Assembly: GCA_030248135.1 (NCBI GenBank)
Contig: JASANC010004322.1
Span: 61,774 to 125,773 of the forward strand
Direction of reading: 5' to 3'
Length of the DNA stretch: 64,000 bases
From: Theristus sp. LFF4_11
Taxonomy: Eukaryota; Nematoda; Chromadorea; Monhysterida; Xyalidae
The notes under the pieces are model-generated. The model made no database searches and had not been told where the DNA came from. It worked only from the letters and a program-made list of their open reading frames with translations. Position numbers and translations under genes: made by a program. This document shows positions 23,166 to 34,530 of this stretch, in pieces; position 1 is the stretch's first letter, and each line of letters starts with the position of its first letter.

Positions 23166-24441
23166 CACTGTGGAGGCGACTGATCGGTGCGGATTGGTCC
23201 GTTGATCGACGCCACAAATGTCGCCGGTTGGCCGGGAATTGTTTGCAGTTTGAATTTTGGTTTTAGCGGTGGTCATATTTCGGAGTTAATTGACGGTATT
23301 TTTGTTATGTCCGGTCGGAATATATTTTTGTATCTGATTCACTCCGGGTACCTGAAATGTGAATGTTTTTTTCTGATTAATGAACTCAAAAAAATTCTTT
23401 TTGGCCATGGGTTAGAACCGTGTAGACTTGCGAAGTACGGTGATCTGCCGCTTCGGTCTCGACAAGATCTTATGTAATAGATCGTGCCGAGACCGACTAC
23501 GGTAGACACCACGACCCGCATCGTCACAGTTAAGCACTGCGAACATCCGAAAATGGACAAAATGCATTACAAGACAAGAAAAAGACAATATATAATTTGT
23601 GGTGATCGGCGTTGCAAGTGACGATTTCGAGAGAAAAAGGTGGCGTGACTCTTCGAGTTTCGGCTGTCCTGTCTGTCACACATCACGTTCTTAAGAAAAA
23701 AAACACCACTTTCTTCTATCTCATTCTTTTGTGCGTCTGTGTGGTTTGGCGGTTGGAGCGTTTTTTTGTCGGTGTTGACATTTTTTACGACGTTCGCTTA
23801 TTGGCGCCATCACACCACGCCACACGTGGTGGTGCGTGCGTGCGTGTGGCTAGCGGTTTTTTTTTGTCGCCGTCTGTGTTTGTACAATAACAAAAGTGTG
23901 TGGTGTGAGGTGTGTGTGACACTGATACGGTTTTAAGAGCGAGCGGTTTTTTTGCTGATAATGAAAGTCGTCTCTTCGTTGGCATTGTTGACGCACGCGA
24001 CGTGGCGTTTCTGAAATTCTTTTTTCCAGAAGCACATGTTTCACACAGGCTTGAAAAGCCGTTCGAAATATGCCAATTCTAGCAACGGTTGTCACAAACG
24101 ATTCGCATCTTTCTAAGCAGCCGCACAAAATGCACTGAACGAATGCAGTGGACGTTTGGAGAAATGTTATGACTTATACGCGAGTTATACGACTTGTCGT
24201 ACGATATCCGTTATCCAGCGAAACTTTTTTCGGAGAAAAAACGACATTTTTTATGGCGACAAAAATTTTTATAGTGAAAGAGAGGCACCTGACATGTGTG
24301 CCAGCTAACTGTCTCGTGTCGTGATTTTATAAAAGTTTCGGTTTGCTTGAGAACCGTTTCAAATAAATTTTGGATGGGTTAAAGTTCTGGTTTGGTTTGG
24401 TAACCGTGCTCCCAACTCTGTTATATAAACGCAGTAATGTA

Positions 24442-25534
24442 CAGGGTGAACCAAAAAAAAGGTTCCAATTCTAAAATGCTCTCACTGGCGTGTGCTGAGG
24501 TGTTTAGAGATGAAAATTGGAACACTATTAGAAAACAGTTGGAGGTTTTTCTGACTATTTTTTTTCACGGTATGTTGCCCCTATCACTCACTACAGCAGA
24601 ATATCTGAAAAACATGAAAAATCGACAAATGTGGTGAAATAAAGAGGGTTGATTTAGCTGAAACAAGAACCTCATGGCTTAAAACTTGGAACACTGTTCG
24701 AACACTTTGAGAATTTTTTGTGATCAAATTTTGCTTGGTTTACTCGTTTCTGTTCATTTTTTACAGTGCAATTTTCAAAAAATAGCGATTTTTGACGAAA
24801 AACAACGTTCATTCATAATCTCACTGTTTATCATTGCTCATAAACGGACTTCCGAACTAATGTATCGCCATGCGGGGCAAAATTGAATTTTGTACAAATT
24901 GCCGAACCACTATGGAAAAGTTATTCGCATGTTTCGACCAATTGGCACACCAGACTCGCTTCTCTGCCGTCCACTTAACCATGATGGCAGCAACGACTGA
25001 AAATGGAATTGCATCTTTCACTGCAGAAAATAACCAGTCTGCTATGGTGAAAAATATTGTATCAGAGTGGCAAATTGTGTGAATTAAAAAAAGAAAAACA
25101 GTTTGCACCTGGAAAGATAAATTCGCATCTGTTCTGGGCAGAACCGCTCACGCACGCTCAGACTCGAAGTGAAACATCAGGTTGATCAATGACTGTTTAA
25201 ATGCAATTAAGCATTCGGCATTTCCAAGCTACTGTGTGTGCATATTGTTTTTTCATCTTTTTTTGAGTTGTGAACACTCAGGTTGTCACCAACGTTCATC
25301 ATTTAGTCTTTGTTACAGCTAAATTAACCCTCTGCATTTCACCACATTTGTCGATTTTTCATGTTTTTCAGATATTCTGCTGTAGTGAGTGATAGGGGCA
25401 ACATACCGTGAAAAAAAATAGTCAGAAAAACCTCCAACTGTTTTCTAATAGTGTTCCAATTTTCAGCTCTAAACACCTCAGCACACGCCAGTGAGAGCAT
25501 TTTAGAATTGGAACCTTTTTTTTGGTTCACCCTG
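24442..25534. mobile_element. Mariner-like non-autonomous element with about 220 bp terminal inverted repeats
   Basis: CAGGGTGAACCAAAAAAAAG at 24442 and its reverse complement ending at 25534 are flanked by TA (24440-24441, 25535-25536). The inverted repeats run 24442-24665 and 25313-25534 and are almost identical (for example GATGAAAATTGG against GCTGAAAATTGG), suggesting recent activity. The interior (about 650 bp) has only short frames and no recognisable transposase, so it must be moved in trans. A smaller relative lies at 46873-47122. Confidence 0.85.
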
Positions 25535-25647
25535 TACAGTACTGCACAAACAAACACACAGGCACACTGTATGATATCTGACAAATTGTAGTAGCGCGCG
25601 ATCAGCGTGTGCCAGTGTGTTTGTTTCGGTGCGTGCGTGCAACAATC

Positions 25648-25650
<3 letters not shown>

Positions 25651-25732
<82 letters not shown>
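25651..25732. repeat. (GT)n microsatellite
   Basis: About 41 uninterrupted GT dinucleotides. The open frames through it (Cys-Val or Thr-His runs) are artefacts. Confidence 0.97.
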
Positions 25733-25733
<1 letters not shown>

Positions 25734-26788
25734 TGCATGAGAATGTGCAATGTCTTCATCCTGCGACTTTACGTGCAGAAAAAACAAAACAGAACAGAAC
25801 GGACCTTATTGGCGTTTATGAACAACTGTGGGCTCTTCAACATTCACAAAAATGCTGTCTTTATAATCTAGTTTTTTTTGACGAAGACGAAAAACCGTTT
25901 TTGAATGACGTCCGCTCCACGCACGTGTGGTGCCGTCACGAACCGGTTTTTACGACAAGACTTTTATCGGTGTTTCGAAAGCATTTGCGCATAAATGCCA
26001 AAACAAATAATCGGCAATATAATTCCTGTGAAAACTTCAGCTGACCAACTAAAACAAATACCAGAGATAAACAGCATTTGAAAACGAGCTTTTCTCTCGC
26101 AAAAAACCGCATGATAACGCGCTATGGTCGAGAAAAACGCAACTTTTTTGAAGTGCACGCAACCTTTCTGAATGGAGCCTGCTTGAGAGAACGCCCGTTT
26201 TTTCGAGAACATGAGAACACAACGTTTTCCTGGCAACACCAGCCAGTGCCACGTGGGGCGTAGCAACTGTTTTCAAAAGTTGGCAAACTCGCAAACACAC
26301 ACTCAGCGACAGAGATAAAGATAACAATTCCACGGCGACGGAATGGGAAAACGGCGCGCAAAAATTGGCTCGAATTACAAAACTGGCAATAAGGAACCGG
26401 ATTGTGTTTCACAGGGTGGCGCCACCCGGTGTAGATTTTTTTTCACGCTAATTACGCTGGACTACCAGGGAAGGTTGCGAAATTGATACACGAACAAATA
26501 TTTAACCACTGAACATGGACTTGAACGTAACATCTTTCCGTGGCGGCAAATGGAAATGATGAGCAACACAGCAAAAAACAAAACGTTTTCTGACATGAAT
26601 GAAGATGGTTGTTTCAACAAGCAATTGTTTCAACACTTTCTAGTTTTTACTAAAAATAAACGAGCGCCTATAACAAAGAGCATTGGACAAAATTACAAAT
26701 GTGTGTTATTATGTAACATCATCAACAAGCGAACAAAAAATAGGACAACATAAGCCAAAAAATCAAGAATAAACCAAGGACCACTCAC

Positions 26789-26867
26789 GGAATGCTCAGT
26801 CGTCAATCCACCCATCATGCACTTCAACATCAAACCACCGGTATGTACCTTCGGATTACAGGGAAAA
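26789..26867 (-). CDS. Candidate exon of an unrecognised minus-strand gene
   Basis: On the minus strand the acceptor GCTAGTTTTCCAG is followed by 79 bp open in one frame (FPCNPKVHTGGLMLK, then CMMGGLTTEHS) and then the donor GTGAGTGG. Entry phase 2, exit phase 0. This strand is T-rich here, as the intron-bearing sense strands of the window are. I do not recognise the peptide. A possible following exon begins after the acceptor at about 26583 and stays open to a TAA near 26440. It may equally be chance. Confidence 0.3.
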
Positions 26868-27884
26868 CTGGAAAACTAGCCGCACAATTTCAAGAAAAAA
26901 TGAGACACGAAACTGGAAACACGACAAAATCGTACCCGATCACAACTGCAAATGTGATTTGCAGCAAAAATGGTGGAAGTGGAATGAAAAAACCACCCAC
27001 ACGAGTATTGCACCACGCTTCTCAAAAGCCACCAATGTCGCAAAAAGTACAAATTTGCATATTATTATTTCAGACGACAGGAAATTCAGCAAAATTTGCG
27101 GTTTATCACGTTTCCCAGAATTTTCCACTCACTAAGAACCTCTTCAAGGTTTCAAAAAACCTTGCTTAGGCTGATTATAAACGTACAGCTTGAATTTTGA
27201 CGATCTTGGCCGTCGAAGTTTCTCATAAAATTGTAAAAAGTCACCGTTGAAGTCTGACGCGCGTGTGGGTGTGGCTCCGCTCCCAATCATTGGGGTAGAA
27301 ATTTGTTTGTTTCAAAAATTGGTTCCACGCCATAATACGTTCGGAAAACAGGATACAAACAAAAACAACAATATCTACAGATACAAAATGCATAACAACA
27401 ACAATGATTTGCCACAGACTGGAACAGATCTCCGTTTCCGTTGAACCGAAAATTTAATCGAATTTCATGTTCAGTGCCAGTGGTTCCAATTCAAAATCGT
27501 ACTGAAAACAACGTGAACAAAGGAAAGTGAAAATTGCTTTCCTCGGTTGTTGTTGGACTGAAAAAGGGGAAATTGAAAATTACAGATGATCACGCATCAA
27601 ACGAGTGCACATATCACGCATGGTACTTGAAGTTTTCAATGAAAATCGGAAAAACCCTCCCTCCTCGTTGCTAACAGACCATAAACCATACGGATTTTTA
27701 TGACCATGCAAACCAGAGAAGCAGCGTTTGGACAGCGACAAAATTGGTGCAACGGACTAAGTTTTGAAAAAAGTTATATTTTAATTCTTTTTTTTTATTA
27801 TTACCATGTCACGCTGTTTTTAAAGGCACCCCTGATTGTTTTCTAAAATTTCAAAGTATTTTTTAAAGTTTTAAAAATGTATTA

Positions 27885-28351
27885 CCGTATTACCCCCAAT
27901 AAACCCCCATGGGGGATTAATACGTCAGCAACTTTTAGGGGTGGGGGCTTATTGGTGGGGGGAAGGATTATTGGTGGGGGGGGGGGCTATATTTACAAAC
28001 AAATTCTAGGGGTGGGGGTTTATTGAAAAATGGCAAGAATACCTTGCATGGCAGGCAAGAAAGTCGCAGAAACTTCTACTCTACATAGAAATTTCCTTTT
28101 ACAACAGCCTTTTGTAATGAAATTACTATTAACTCATCCATTTGGGGCTTTTGGTAGCACAATTTCATCATTTTCACTGCAACCAGCCACTGAATTCGCT
28201 GGGTATGCGTTACAAACAGGTTTCCAATAATCCCGCATGGGGGATTATTTGTGGGGGGGGGGTGGGGATTATTCGGAAACTTGTCGTGGGGGTGGAAGTT
28301 TATTGGTGGGGGGGGGATTAATGGTGGGGGGGGTTAAGGGGGGTAATACGG
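27885..28351. mobile_element. G-rich TIR element, family G copy 1 (467 bp)
   Basis: It begins CCGTATTACCCCCAATAAAC after TA and ends GGGGGGTAATACGG before TA. Long runs of five to ten Gs alternate with TTATT and TTAAT in both subterminal regions. The centre is a conserved unique core (ACCTTGCATGGCAGGCAAG...CACTGAATTCGCTGGG). Three further copies exist at 30367, 41819 and 61998. No coding capacity. Confidence 0.88.
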
Positions 28352-29050
28352 TATGTACAGTGCGGTATGGACTACTGTGATCGTCTCATCACACGACTTT
28401 GCTTCGCGCATTGTGGTTTTAATCTCTTCATAAAATGACACTGTTGTTTGTGAAAAAAATTCAACAGAACCTGGATAATATAGCGCTTTGCCTCAAATCG
28501 GGCGGCTACAGCTGCGAGCAAGACTGCGAAATTGATTTGGCCAACCAAGTGAAGGTATATTTTAGCTTGATATTTTTTAACGGATATTTTCCGCTGTGTT
28601 TCTGTGTGTGTGTGTGCAGAGAGAAGTGAGAAATAATGGCGAAGGAGGAATAAATAAATGCACCGAAGAATCGTTTTGCTCACGATTTTTATTTCGGTCT
28701 CTCCACGCACGTACGCACGCACGAGTTCGTGAGTTTATGAGTGTCACGCATGAGTGTGCCCTCCTGAAGCCAAAAAGCCTACAGCAAAACGGGGATAATG
28801 TGCTGTGCATGCAACTTAGTAGTTAGTACCCGTTACATACGCCAGATTTCATACATACATACATACAGGTAAATTATCACACGCGGTGCGATTTGTGAAA
28901 AGACACGAGCATGAAACGTGCAACATGGATTTCATTGCTGAAAAGTTTTTCAGGGGCAAGTGGGAACTTTTTCTCAGTTATATTCAGAAAGCCTTTTCAA
29001 ATCGCTGTCGTTATTCAGATCGGCTAGATCTGAGATCTGCAGTGATCAAA
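28352..29050. other. Non-coding stretch with one splice-bounded open segment
   Basis: The + strand segment 28469-28554 (after AATTCAACAG, before GTATAT) reads NLDNIALCLKSGGYSCEQD and onwards without a stop. It looks more protein-like than its surroundings but matches nothing I know and has no partner exon. The rest is unremarkable. Confidence 0.3.
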
Positions 29051-29275
29051 GTTGTCACCCTCGTGGCCTGGTGGTAGTGCGTTAGACTGCAGTCTGTGCG
29101 CTCGGGGGATCGAGCCCCGCCGAGGGGTGTATAGGCACTTTACGACAGAGAAAACTCGATGTAAGCCCTACTCAATGGCGTTCTGTACGCTTCTCTGGGT
29201 TAGCCCTGGCTAAAAACATCGCCTAAAAATCCCAACACCAACACCACCAACACCAACAACAACAATACCAAAGTT
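29051..29275 (+). repeat. tRNA-derived SINE, family A, + copy
   Basis: The head GTGGCCTGGTGGTAGTGCGT has an A-box pattern, and GGGATCGAGCCCC about 35 bases later is a B-box. A body with CGATGTAAGCCCTACTCAATGGCG and a (CAACAC)n tail follow. A second copy in reverse lies at 58622-58801 with the same head and body. This is a Pol III-promoted retroelement rather than a functional tRNA, because no acceptor-stem pairing is found. Confidence 0.85.
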
Positions 29276-30366
29276 TGGATTGGGTCCAGAATTACGATTT
29301 TTCGCACGCAGCGAAACTTAGAGCTTTTGTTCTTCAAAAAAACTGGCCTGAAAAACCTGAATCACCATGAAAAATACATGCTACAATATAATATATCAGA
29401 TACATTATAGTCAGAGTCGACAGTGCCCTCGAGCGAAAAACGCATGCAGAATAGTGGAGAGCATCATTGGAAAAGAAGTTTTTTTTCTGCATCACCGGAA
29501 GCCTGTGATTAGATTTGAGACCGTGTCTCTGTGTGTGTGTGTGTGTGGCGCAAATATACGCGAAGGAATATGAAAGACACGATAAGTAGCACTTGTTGCT
29601 AGTTCTTGTCGCAATTGTGCTACTTGCCTTGCATATGGTCCAGTTTAATTTCGAGTAAATAAAATGGAATCAACAAAATCAAAAAAGCTCTGATTGATTG
29701 ATTGCATGGTCTCAAGTTTGAATCAACAACAAAAAACCGTTCTATAGCACTTTTGCTAGGAAGCAGCCTTTTTTGCAGATGTAGGAAATTGATATCGTCG
29801 TTTTCCATGTAAGGAAACCGGATGGGAGAAAAAAAACATACGCAACGCTCTCTCCACATGTGAATGGAACTGGAGTGGAGCAGAACCATTTTTATTTTCC
29901 TCCTCCAAGCCAAGATATTATTATTCTGAAGGTAATAATGAGAAAAAAACGAAGGAAAAACATGATATTTTCTGAAAAAACGTCGGAAAAGCTAGTTTCT
30001 GGATGTGTTTTTGTTGTTGCTAAGAGTATCTGGCAATCGATGGTTATTACTCCTGTCTTCGCCACTATGATACGATACGGCTCTTTTTTTCAAATGAAAT
30101 CCACGCATTTTTACGAGATTGTGTGTTCAGCTTTCACAATTCCAGGCTGCCACGTGGTGGGGCTAAAAGGACATGTAAGCCAGAACTTGTGATACACGCC
30201 GTTGAAAACATCTAGATATATAAAAAACGTGTTTCAAAAGAAAAAACGGGAATTAAAAGGACGTTCGTATGACAGTTTCCATTTTTTTAGAAACAGTTAC
30301 TCAAAAAACATTTTTGAACTCGGTTCATTTGCATTATTTTGAATAAATTTCAACTAATGCGCAGAT

Positions 30367-30837
30367 ACCGTATTACATCCAATAAACCCCCATGGGGGAT
30401 TAATACGTCAGCGACTTTTAGGGGTGGGGGTTTATTGGGGGGGGATTCTTGGTGGGGGGGTTATTGGGGGGGGGGGGTTTATTTACAAACAAATTCGAGG
30501 GGGTGGGGGTTTGTTGAACAATGGCAAAAATACCTTGCATGGCAGGCAAGAAAGTCGCAGAAACTTCTACTTTTCACAGAGATTTCCTTTTGTAACAGCC
30601 TTTTGTAATTAAATTACCATTAACTCATCCCTTTGGGGCCTTTGGTAGCACAATTTCACCAATGTCACTGCATTCAGTCACTGAATTCGCTGGGTATGCG
30701 TTTCAAACAGGTTTCCAATTAACCCCCATGGGGATTATTTGTGGGGGGGGATTATTCGGAAACTTGTCGTGGGGGTGGGGGTTTATTGGTGGGGGGGGAT
30801 TAATGGTGGGGGGGGGGGTTTAATGGGGGTAACACGG
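30367..30837. mobile_element. G-rich TIR element, family G copy 2 (471 bp)
   Basis: Same orientation as the copy at 27885, starting CCGTATTACATCCAATAAAC after TA and ending GGGGGTAACACGG before TA. The core is nearly identical (CTTGCATGGCAGGCAAGAAA). G-runs differ in length between copies, as expected for slippage. Confidence 0.88.
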
Positions 30838-31429
30838 TATTATGCGTGGGGTGGGTAATAATGACATGTCAACAAGAGATACAACATGGCACACGAAATG
30901 GCTCAGACAGACACATTCAAAAAAAAGAGTTTGAGAACACAAAATCGCGTGATATATCGCGCTTAATGTTCATCAAGTAAAACAAAGCTGAAAACCTCGG
31001 ATGGAATTGATCCGTTTGCTTCACCATTGAATGACGGGCCGAGCAGGCATGTTGGATGGAATGCGGAAAGCTGAATAATTCAGCAAAAATGCTCATTAGA
31101 CATTTGTTAGCATATATATACTGCCCATTTTGATATGGCATTGCCGAGCGAGAAAAATCGATAAAAACCACGCAAATTGGACACTCAATAATTGTCCGTT
31201 AAAAATAATGGCATGTTGCATGGTCTCCCTCATAGATTATTCACAGAATGGCTGCTAAAATAGTTTGAAATACATATTATCAAAAGCACATCACTTAATT
31301 GGCCGCAAAGTAGCCATCTACAACATTCAGACAATTACCCCAGCTGGCAACAAACCAAAACTTTTTGTTGGCTGTAAAGTTGCGCGCTTGAGTAACTAAC
31401 AGAGCTATAATAAAAAAGTTTTGAGAGTG

Positions 31430-31650
31430 AGACCTGACGTAAAGTCTTGCGTATAAGGTCTCCTTATGAAAATTTGAACATCACAATATTTTGAAAAGTG
31501 GTATTATGTGTAACGACCGTATAAGTGGGATGGGAGGTCTTATAAAACTAAAATTAGGAACGGATGAAACAGTTCAGATTTTTTTCCAGTAAAAATTCTT
31601 GTTTTTTGTCCAGATCTTGCCAGGACGGAAATATGGACATCAACATTACC
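31430..31650 (+). mobile_element. 5' half of TIR element family K (TTACCGTAAAGTCTTGCATA type)
   Basis: GACGTAAAGTCTTGCGTATA AGG, then TATAAGTGGGATGGGAGGTC TTATA, AACGGATGAA and CCAGATCTTG follow the order of the left part of the full-length copy at 43678-44051. Similarity stops near 31650. The matching right part appears at 35385-35535 in the same orientation. Confidence 0.65.
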
Positions 31651-33560
31651 GTTTCAATTGTCAATTTTCCACTGCCCCCATGCCCCCCTCCGTTTACCGA
31701 CGACGTCGTCGCACTTTAAAAACCGTGACTGCTCATGTCGCAAATTGAGCGGAGCGTACTGAACACGTCTTGACAATGCAGGCAACATGGTTTTAAACTA
31801 GGACTTTTTTACGAGAACGGGATTTGCTGCGGCGGAGTTGGCTTTATTCAGGATTGCGATCGATGTTGCTTTAAAATTGCACGAAAAACAATAACAATTT
31901 TTTGTTTTGAGCTGTTGATTTGTTTTTTTTTTGGTTTGAGACGACAGTTTGAAATAAACGGTTCGAAATTTAAAAAAGTGCGGAACGAAACGAAACGACG
32001 ACTTTAATAAAAAGTTCAAAAACGACCACGACGACAGATTCACAATCACATTTCAAAACGTCAAGGACAGATTTGAAAACGGTGTGCAAAATAGTGCCAT
32101 TATGGAACGACGACGACTGTGCAACTCATGAATCATGGTGGATCCAATCCAAATAAGTTATTTACTTAGCAGTTGATACCCAGTTGATATTGATGAATTG
32201 GATTCTTTGGCGATTCATTGACATTCTTTGGATTAAATGGAAGTCAATTCAAAGCAACGAGCTCAGCTCAAAGCTCAAGTTGCATTCAATGGATTGAATA
32301 TGATTTGAATGATGAACGTCGAATTGAGCAGTGACTTTATGAGTTTTGGATCCTGCCAATTCGACGCTCGTTTTTTCAATCAGAAAAACATCTTGCTGGA
32401 AATTCACGCAAATTGGCAATACAACAGAGTCTTACAGTCAATAATTCTGATCTGATTTGGAATTGCACTCAACACTCAATCAATCAACGTCATCGAATTC
32501 GGATCGGATCGACAGTCGACACTCAACGGTGGTTGTGTCTTTGTGTTCCCTGGTGGCGTGGCGCAGGTAAGGTCATAGTTGTTCTAGGGGGGGGGGGGGG
32601 GCGGGGGGGGCTATTTCGGATATTTTCGGATCTATCTCTATCAGAGGTTTTTTCGGCTCAGCTATTATCTATCTAAAAAAAATTTCTCAGCCAGCTATCT
32701 ATCTGGAATTTTTTGTCTTCAAAGATATAAAATGAGTCAATTTTTGATCAAAATTCACCAGTTTTGCTCGACATTCGTTAAAATTTCGCTAATTTTAGGT
32801 AAAATACGCGTTTATACTTGATTTTTAGCATATTTTAAGCATTATTTTGCTGTTTTTATAGCTTTTTAGCGTTTTATCTATCTATCTATCTGTCTAATTT
32901 CAAAATTTTGACCCCCCAAAGTCACATGCCCCCCCGCGGCCCCTGATAGACAGTTTTTGTCGCTTTTCAGCGTTTTAGCTATCTGTCTATCTAATTTCAA
33001 AATTTTGACCGCCCCTTCTCCCGCGATTTTGCAGCTATGTATCTGGAAAATTTGTTCTAGCCATCTATATTGCCCCCCAAACCCCACAGCTCTGGAACAA
33101 ACTATGTTCAGCGGTTTTACTTAAAATGACGAGAAAAGCACTTGTTTTGACGTGGGTTTGCGATTTCAGCGTGCGAAACAAAACGTTATTCAACAAACCA
33201 AAACGTTTTAGAGGTAAAAGACAACGGTGCGTTTGAATTCGACCTTCATTTGTTAAAAAATTAAAGTAAACGGAGCAAAATGGGTATTTTTTCAGTTGAT
33301 TGTGTCATTATGCATGTTTTTGAGTTTTTGACCATGGACAATGACAGTTTCACATCAGTAACAAGTTTGCAAGACCGCTTTAAAGCTAAGAACAACTGAA
33401 GAAATCAACGTCAAACGCATATTTCGTTGAAACAAACAAAATTAAAAAAACAGCAATCAAATTACCAAAGTCGTGATGATTTCGGACGAATCGGCCGTGG
33501 AAATTAAAGAAATCGGTCCAGAAACAAAACATGGGAAGATAGTGTAATATCTTTTACCTT

Positions 33561-33752
33561 TGTCCCGCGTCTCAATGCGCGCATAGATGGGTAAGCAGTT
33601 TCACGCACGACGCGGGAATTCAAAATTGGCAAAAGGATCCGAGTCCCCTAAATGAGGCCGGGTCACTTAGACTATTCTGAAACTGAATTACCACAAAGAT
33701 TGAAACAAGTTTCCTTTCACGTTCACAAACGCATTGAGTGGCAGGACTTAAA
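33561..33752. mobile_element. MITE family F copy 1
   Basis: It runs from CGCGTCTCAATGCGCG to AACGCATTGAGTGGC (weak terminal inverted repeat CTCAATGCG/CGCATTGAG). Internal landmarks GACGCGGGAATTCAAAATTG and GGCCGGGTCACTTAG are shared with copies at 34165, 56410 and 61789. Confidence 0.7.
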
Positions 33753-34164
33753 AGAAAAGATCACAGTTCGGAGCAATTAAATGCGCTGATAACGAATTTT
33801 CGGTTAGTATTTGTGTGTGTATGTGCAACACTAGGATGCTGCTTGTAACGATTTCGGCGATCCGGCCATGGAAATTGGCGAAATCGGTTCAGAAACATAA
33901 AAATGAGGAGATGGTGTGTTCCGGATTAATTCTGATCGTCCCGACCTGTACCGTCTGCAAGCACTACTTTGTTTGGTTGCTGTTTCGTGTCGCGTGGTGA
34001 CGTCGTCATGATAATTAATTAAATTGCAAGCCGGTAAGCTGTTTTCAGTTTAGACTGGAGATGGAGATGATTAGTGACGTCTTGAGGGTCAAAACGCAAG
34101 AAGAGACATGACAAAAGAAAAGACTTTTCCAAACGGAAAAGGGATCATCAATTTTTTAGGTTTT

Positions 34165-34530
34165 GCGACTGAATGCGTTTGCAGAGGTTAGAAAGGAGAC
34201 CAGTTTCAATCTTTAAAAAGCAATTCAAAACAGCCTAAGTGACCAGGCCCTATTTAGAGGACTGGGATCACTTAACCCATTTTGAATTTCCGCGTCATGC
34301 ATGCAACTGCTAAAGGCGGAAACACCATTTAGTTTTTCGTCCGTACGCACAAACGTCGTTCTAAATCCCGTGCGCAAACTAATCGTGTCCGTAATGCATT
34401 AAGATAGCACACACGACACGATTTCTAAAGCGCGTGGCCATTTTTTACGTGTCGTGTCCGTGCGTACGCACAAAAAACTAATTGCTAAACGCGCCTTTAC
34501 CTATCTATGCGCGTATTGACCTCGGGACCA
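34165..34530. mobile_element. MITE family F copy 2, inverted and interrupted
   Basis: The reverse complement of the family (GCGACTGAATGCG, CTAAGTGACCAGGCCC, AATTTCCGCGTCATGCATG, CTATCTATGCGCGTATTGA). It is broken between the ...AACTGC and CCTATCTATGCG blocks by a 185 bp element. Confidence 0.75.
34313..34497. mobile_element. 185 bp TA-inserted MITE nested in a family F element
   Basis: TA at 34311-34312 and 34498-34499. The ends are AAGGCGGAAACACCATTTAG at the left and, inverted, AAGGCGCGTTTAGCAATTAG at the right, each followed by TTTTT and CGTACGCAC, so the inverted repeats are about 40 bp. Removing it restores the family F sequence with one TA. Confidence 0.85.

Larger units (their letters stand above)
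23166..26788. other. Intergenic interval upstream of the phospholipase gene
   Basis: No recognisable gene. It presumably holds the phospholipase promoter, but no clear TATA or initiator could be singled out. It contains a TIR element at 24442-25534 and a GT microsatellite. A TACGGT-bounded imperfect inverted repeat with GGTCTCGAC lies around 23440-23505; similar pieces occur near 39700 and 41150-41343. Confidence 0.6.

Noticed and set aside
22026..23276. A single 416-codon minus-strand frame read as one uninterrupted protein
   Set aside because: The frame is open through the 255 bp intron by chance. Donor and acceptor consensus and the non-protein-like intron translation favour splicing between 22578/22590 and 22322.
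25607..26044. 145-codon frame with long Cys-Val run
   Set aside because: Produced by the (GT)n microsatellite.
27885..28351. G-rich arrays as possible telomeric sequence
   Set aside because: Units are irregular, have defined TIR ends with TA targets, and recur as discrete 467 bp copies.
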